Of a stretch of DNA of 34,146 nt, positions 32,168 to 34,146 are shown one piece after another. Each line of letters begins with the position of its first letter. Position 1 is the stretch's first letter. The notes beneath the pieces are model-generated. The model searched no databases. It saw nothing but the letters and a program-made list of their open reading frames with translations, and was not told the DNA's origin. Source of the stretch: an uncultured Collinsella sp. (GTDB taxonomy: Bacteria > Actinomycetota > Coriobacteriia > Coriobacteriales > Coriobacteriaceae); NCBI GenBank assembly GCA_900544065.1, contig UQTR01000014.1, positions 1 through 34,146 on the forward strand. Reading direction: 5' to 3'. The position numbers were made by a program, and so were the translations under genes.

Positions 32168-32209
32168 TCTATTTGTTTCGTTTGATAGTTGTATTTAGGA
32201 GGTCGCCTT

Positions 32210-33130
32210 ATGGCCGACAATCGCAAGCGTGCATCGCGTGGAGGCAAGCAGGCTGCTTCTGGCTCGCGTCCGATTCGCCGCAACGACCGCGCTGCCGCTC
32301 CCAAGGGCCAGCGCGAGCGCTCCCAAGCCCAGGCTGCGCGTCCGCAGCGAGATCGTAACCGCGACACTGTCCAGGCTCCCAAGGGCGAGTTTATCGAAGG
32401 TCGTCGTGCTGCCGCCGAGGCGCTGCGCACTGGTTTTCCCATCAAGTGCGCGCTCATCGCCGAGGGCGGGGAGCGCGATGCTGCTTTGTCTCGTCTGGTC
32501 GATGACCTCAACGCCGCGGGTGTCCGCATTAAGTATGTGCCGCGCGCGCAGCTCGATGTGCTGTCGAGCCATGGCGCTCACCAGGGTATTGCGCTCGAGG
32601 TGGGAAATTTCCCCTATGCTGATGTCGCCGATATCCTCGATCGCGCGGGTGACGGACCGGCGCTCGTCGTCGTGCTCGACCATGTGACCGACGATGGCAA
32701 CTTTGGTGCGATCGTGCGCTCCGCCGAGGTCGTGGGCGCGGCGGGCGTCATCATTGCAAACAAGCGCGCCGCCGGTGTGACCGTGGGCAGCTACAAGACC
32801 TCTGCTGGTGCCGTCATGCACCTGCCCATCGCGCAGGTTCCCAATATCGCCCGAGCGCTTGACGACCTCAAGGCCGCCGGCTTTTGGGTGGGCGGTGCTT
32901 CCGAGCACGCCGAGGGCAGCTGCTGGGATGCTCCCTTTGAGGGCCGCGTTGCGCTCGTCATGGGCTCCGAGGGCGACGGCATCTCGCGCCTGGTGCTCGA
33001 GAAATGCGACTTTTTGACCAAGCTTCCCCAGCGCGGCATGACCGAGAGTCTCAATGTGGCCCAGGCGACCACCGCGCTGTGCTTTGAGTGGCTGCGCCGC
33101 AATGCCGGCGAGCTCATGGGGGAGGAGTAG
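32210..33130 (+). CDS. rlmB: 23S rRNA 2'-O-methyltransferase RlmB (SpoU/TrmH family)
   Basis: RlmB-type SPOUT enzymes methylate the ribose of a 23S rRNA guanosine (Gm2251 in E. coli). The 306-residue protein has a basic, disordered N-terminus of about 60 residues, then a substrate-binding domain (GRRAAAEALRTG) and the SPOUT core: motif 1 NFGAIVRSAEVVGAAGVI near 163, motif 2 VMGSEGDGISRLV near 250, and motif 3 MTESLNVAQATTAL near 277. The ATG at 32210 follows AGGAGG. It lies three bases before yacP, so the pair is translated together. Confidence 0.9.
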   Translation: MADNRKRASRGGKQAASGSRPIRRNDRAAAPKGQRERSQAQAARPQRDRNRDTVQAPKGEFIEGRRAAAEALRTGFPIKCALIAEGGERDAALSRLVDDLNAAGVRIKYVPRAQLDVLSSHGAHQGIALEVGNFPYADVADILDRAGDGPALVVVLDHVTDDGNFGAIVRSAEVVGAAGVIIANKRAAGVTVGSYKTSAGAVMHLPIAQVPNIARALDDLKAAGFWVGGASEHAEGSCWDAPFEGRVALVMGSEGDGISRLVLEKCDFLTKLPQRGMTESLNVAQATTALCFEWLRRNAGELMGEE

Positions 33131-33133
33131 CGC

Positions 33134-33811
33134 ATGTCCAAGAAGAACCGCGCCAAGTCCAAGGCCAAGCGCTTTGGCGAGGGCTCGGCCAAGCCAATTG
33201 TTTCGGCCGCGACCTATGGCGTGGGCGGCAATGCGTTTGCGCAGGCTATCGCCGATCCGGTCTCGACGGTGCACTCCAATAAGCCCGAGCTGCTGGTGGT
33301 CGACGGCTACAACGTGATTCACTGCACGCCGCGCTACGAAAAGCTCGTGTACGACCATTCCGACGATCCGTATTCCAGCGACGTGCACGACATGGCGCGT
33401 ACCGCACTCATCAACGACGTGGCGGCGTTTGCCCAGGGTCGCTATGAGGCCGTAATCGTCTTTGACGGTGCAGGCAACATCTCCAGCGAGCGCCCCAACC
33501 TGCCGGCCCGCGGCGTGCGCATTGAGTTTTCGCCGACGGGCGTTTCCGCAGACACCGTGGTGCAGAAACTCTGCATCGAAGCGCGCGAGGAAGGCCGTGC
33601 ATGCTCCGTGGTGTCGAGCGACGGCACGATCCAAGCCGTCGTCATGGGCAAGGGCGTCACGCGCATCTCGAGCCGCATGCTGGTGGACGAGCTCAAGCAG
33701 ATCGACAACGACGTGCACGAGGCCGAGGAGGCGCCCCAGATTAAGATGACTCTGGGCAGCCGCCTGAGCCCCGAGGCCCTGGCAAAGCTCAAGGCCCTTC
33801 GCGGCCGGTAA
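33134..33811 (+). CDS. yacP: YacP/Rae1-like NYN-domain RNase
   Basis: Rae1/YacP binds the ribosome A site and cuts mRNAs during translation in Bacillus. This 225-residue protein starts with about 50 basic residues, then an NYN (PIN-like) domain with LLVVDGYNVIH near 53-63, VIVFDGAGN near 108, and SSDGTIQ near 161, giving the conserved acidic residues. The gene follows rlmB by three bases, the standard order. Function in this organism is by family. Confidence 0.85.
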   Translation: MSKKNRAKSKAKRFGEGSAKPIVSAATYGVGGNAFAQAIADPVSTVHSNKPELLVVDGYNVIHCTPRYEKLVYDHSDDPYSSDVHDMARTALINDVAAFAQGRYEAVIVFDGAGNISSERPNLPARGVRIEFSPTGVSADTVVQKLCIEAREEGRACSVVSSDGTIQAVVMGKGVTRISSRMLVDELKQIDNDVHEAEEAPQIKMTLGSRLSPEALAKLKALRGR

Positions 33812-33853
33812 GGGATTATCCATAGAGACCTGTTTCCCAATTGGCCGGCCCGT

Positions 33854-33870
33854 TGATTTGTAATCAATGG
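33854..33870 (+). pseudogene. tRNA-Thr anticodon-arm relic
   Basis: TGATTTGTAATCAATGG (33854-33870) matches bases 34062-34078 of the intact tRNA-Thr at 16 of 17 positions, and a weaker match continues for about 10 more bases (GGGTT). No acceptor or D arm can be drawn around it. Confidence 0.5.
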
Positions 33871-33885
33871 ACTGTGGGTTGCCGT

Positions 33886-33950
33886 CGCCAAAACGAATAG
33901 TTTTTGGTTTTGGCGAACGGATAAAACTATTCGTTCTGGCGAATAGTTTT
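33886..33950. repeat. Interleaved hairpins with three copies of CGAATAGTTTT
   Basis: CGAATAGTTTT occurs at 33894-33904 and 33940-33950, and inverted at 33923-33933. Separately, CGCCAAAAC (33886-33894) pairs with GTTTTGGCG (33907-33915). The two pairings overlap and exclude each other. The 33812-34034 gap holds these, the tRNA relic and the tRNA promoter; I see no gene. Confidence 0.65.
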
Positions 33951-33975
33951 GAGATGTGGTCGGGTGAAGGGCCTG

Positions 33976-34004
33976 TTGCGCCTCGTCCGCAATTCCTTTA
34001 TTCT
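33976..34004 (+). promoter_or_regulatory. Predicted promoter of tRNA-Thr
   Basis: TTGCGC (33976-33981) and TATTCT (33999-34004) are 17 bp apart. The leader between the predicted start and the tRNA holds a palindromic TTCGCGCGAA (34013-34022). Confidence 0.5.
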
Positions 34005-34034
34005 TAACTGGCTTCGCGCGAAAGCGCCAAGTGT

Positions 34035-34109
34035 GCCAGTGTGGCGCAACGGTAGCGCAACTGATTTGTAATCAGTGGGTTGCAGGTTCGATTCCTGTCA
34101 CTGGCTCCA
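34035..34109 (+). tRNA. tRNA-Thr (anticodon TGT)
   Basis: The cloverleaf is complete: acceptor GCCAGTG/CACTGGC, D-stem GCGC/GCGC, anticodon stem ACTGA/TCAGT with loop TTTGTAA (anticodon TGT), T-stem GCAGG/CCTGT around TTCGATT. Discriminator T34106 and encoded CCA at 34107-34109. Confidence 0.97.
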
Positions 34110-34120
34110 TGAGAGTTTCG

Positions 34121-34146
34121 GGCCCTGTCTCATGTGGGACAGGGCC
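34121..34146 (+). terminator. Terminator hairpin of tRNA-Thr, cut by the window end
   Basis: GGCCCTGTC (34121-34129) pairs perfectly with GACAGGGCC (34138-34146). A T tract, if present, lies just outside the window. Confidence 0.7.

Noticed and set aside
30461..33823. Long minus-strand frames opposite cysS and rlmB-yacP
   Set aside because: Same shadow effect. The plus-strand genes are well conserved, and the frames start at no ribosome site.

Overview
The window looks like a chromosomal contig end from a high-GC, gut-type Actinomycetota, most likely class Coriobacteriia (Collinsella or a close relative). This is inferred from GC-rich codon use, the gene families present and their order; no marker here fixes the species. 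The first 48 bases are not genomic. They are Illumina P7/i7/Nextera read-2 adapter, so the assembly runs into library sequence, and genomic DNA starts at 49 inside a truncated gene end that resembles asparagine synthase.

Region 1 (49-10286) is housekeeping, all on the plus strand: murE, a HAD phosphatase, murI, rph, rdgB and dtd (peptidoglycan precursors, RNA maturation, nucleotide and tRNA proofreading); then veg-ispE, tRNA-Pro(CGG), a tatA-type gene, greA, and a lysS carrying an extra C-terminal tRNA-binding domain. Region 2 (10287-15998) has a ThrE-type exporter, a DUF2798-like membrane protein and clpC, with unusually palindrome-rich intergenic DNA.

Region 3 (about 16030-23680) is visibly AT-richer and reads as an accessory island. 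It holds a DUF2975 membrane protein plus HTH regulator, then a compact RiPP-type cluster: a 36-residue Cys/Gly-rich peptide, a BcrA/LanF-type ATPase with two paralogous permeases, a radical SAM/SPASM enzyme and a dedicated ABC exporter. An RHH antitoxin/PIN toxin pair follows. The peptide cluster is the best candidate for an undescribed system.

Region 4 (23786-28043) has pepD, then on the minus strand hipA-hipB (with operator repeats) and mntP behind a yybP-ykoY-type manganese riboswitch. Region 5 (28205-33811) is disA-ispD-ispF-cysS-rlmB-yacP, the order familiar from the Firmicutes clpC-radA-disA-ispD-ispF-cysS-rlmB-yacP neighbourhood. Here about 12 kb of other genes separates clpC from disA. 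The window closes with tRNA-Thr(TGT).

A second theme is repeats. Three copies of a hairpin of about 100 bp share internal asymmetric loops but have different outer and apical stems (one after lysS, two in tandem after cysS). Several shorter palindromes have GGGGAC-like cores reminiscent of REP elements. No transposase, integrase or CRISPR array is visible.
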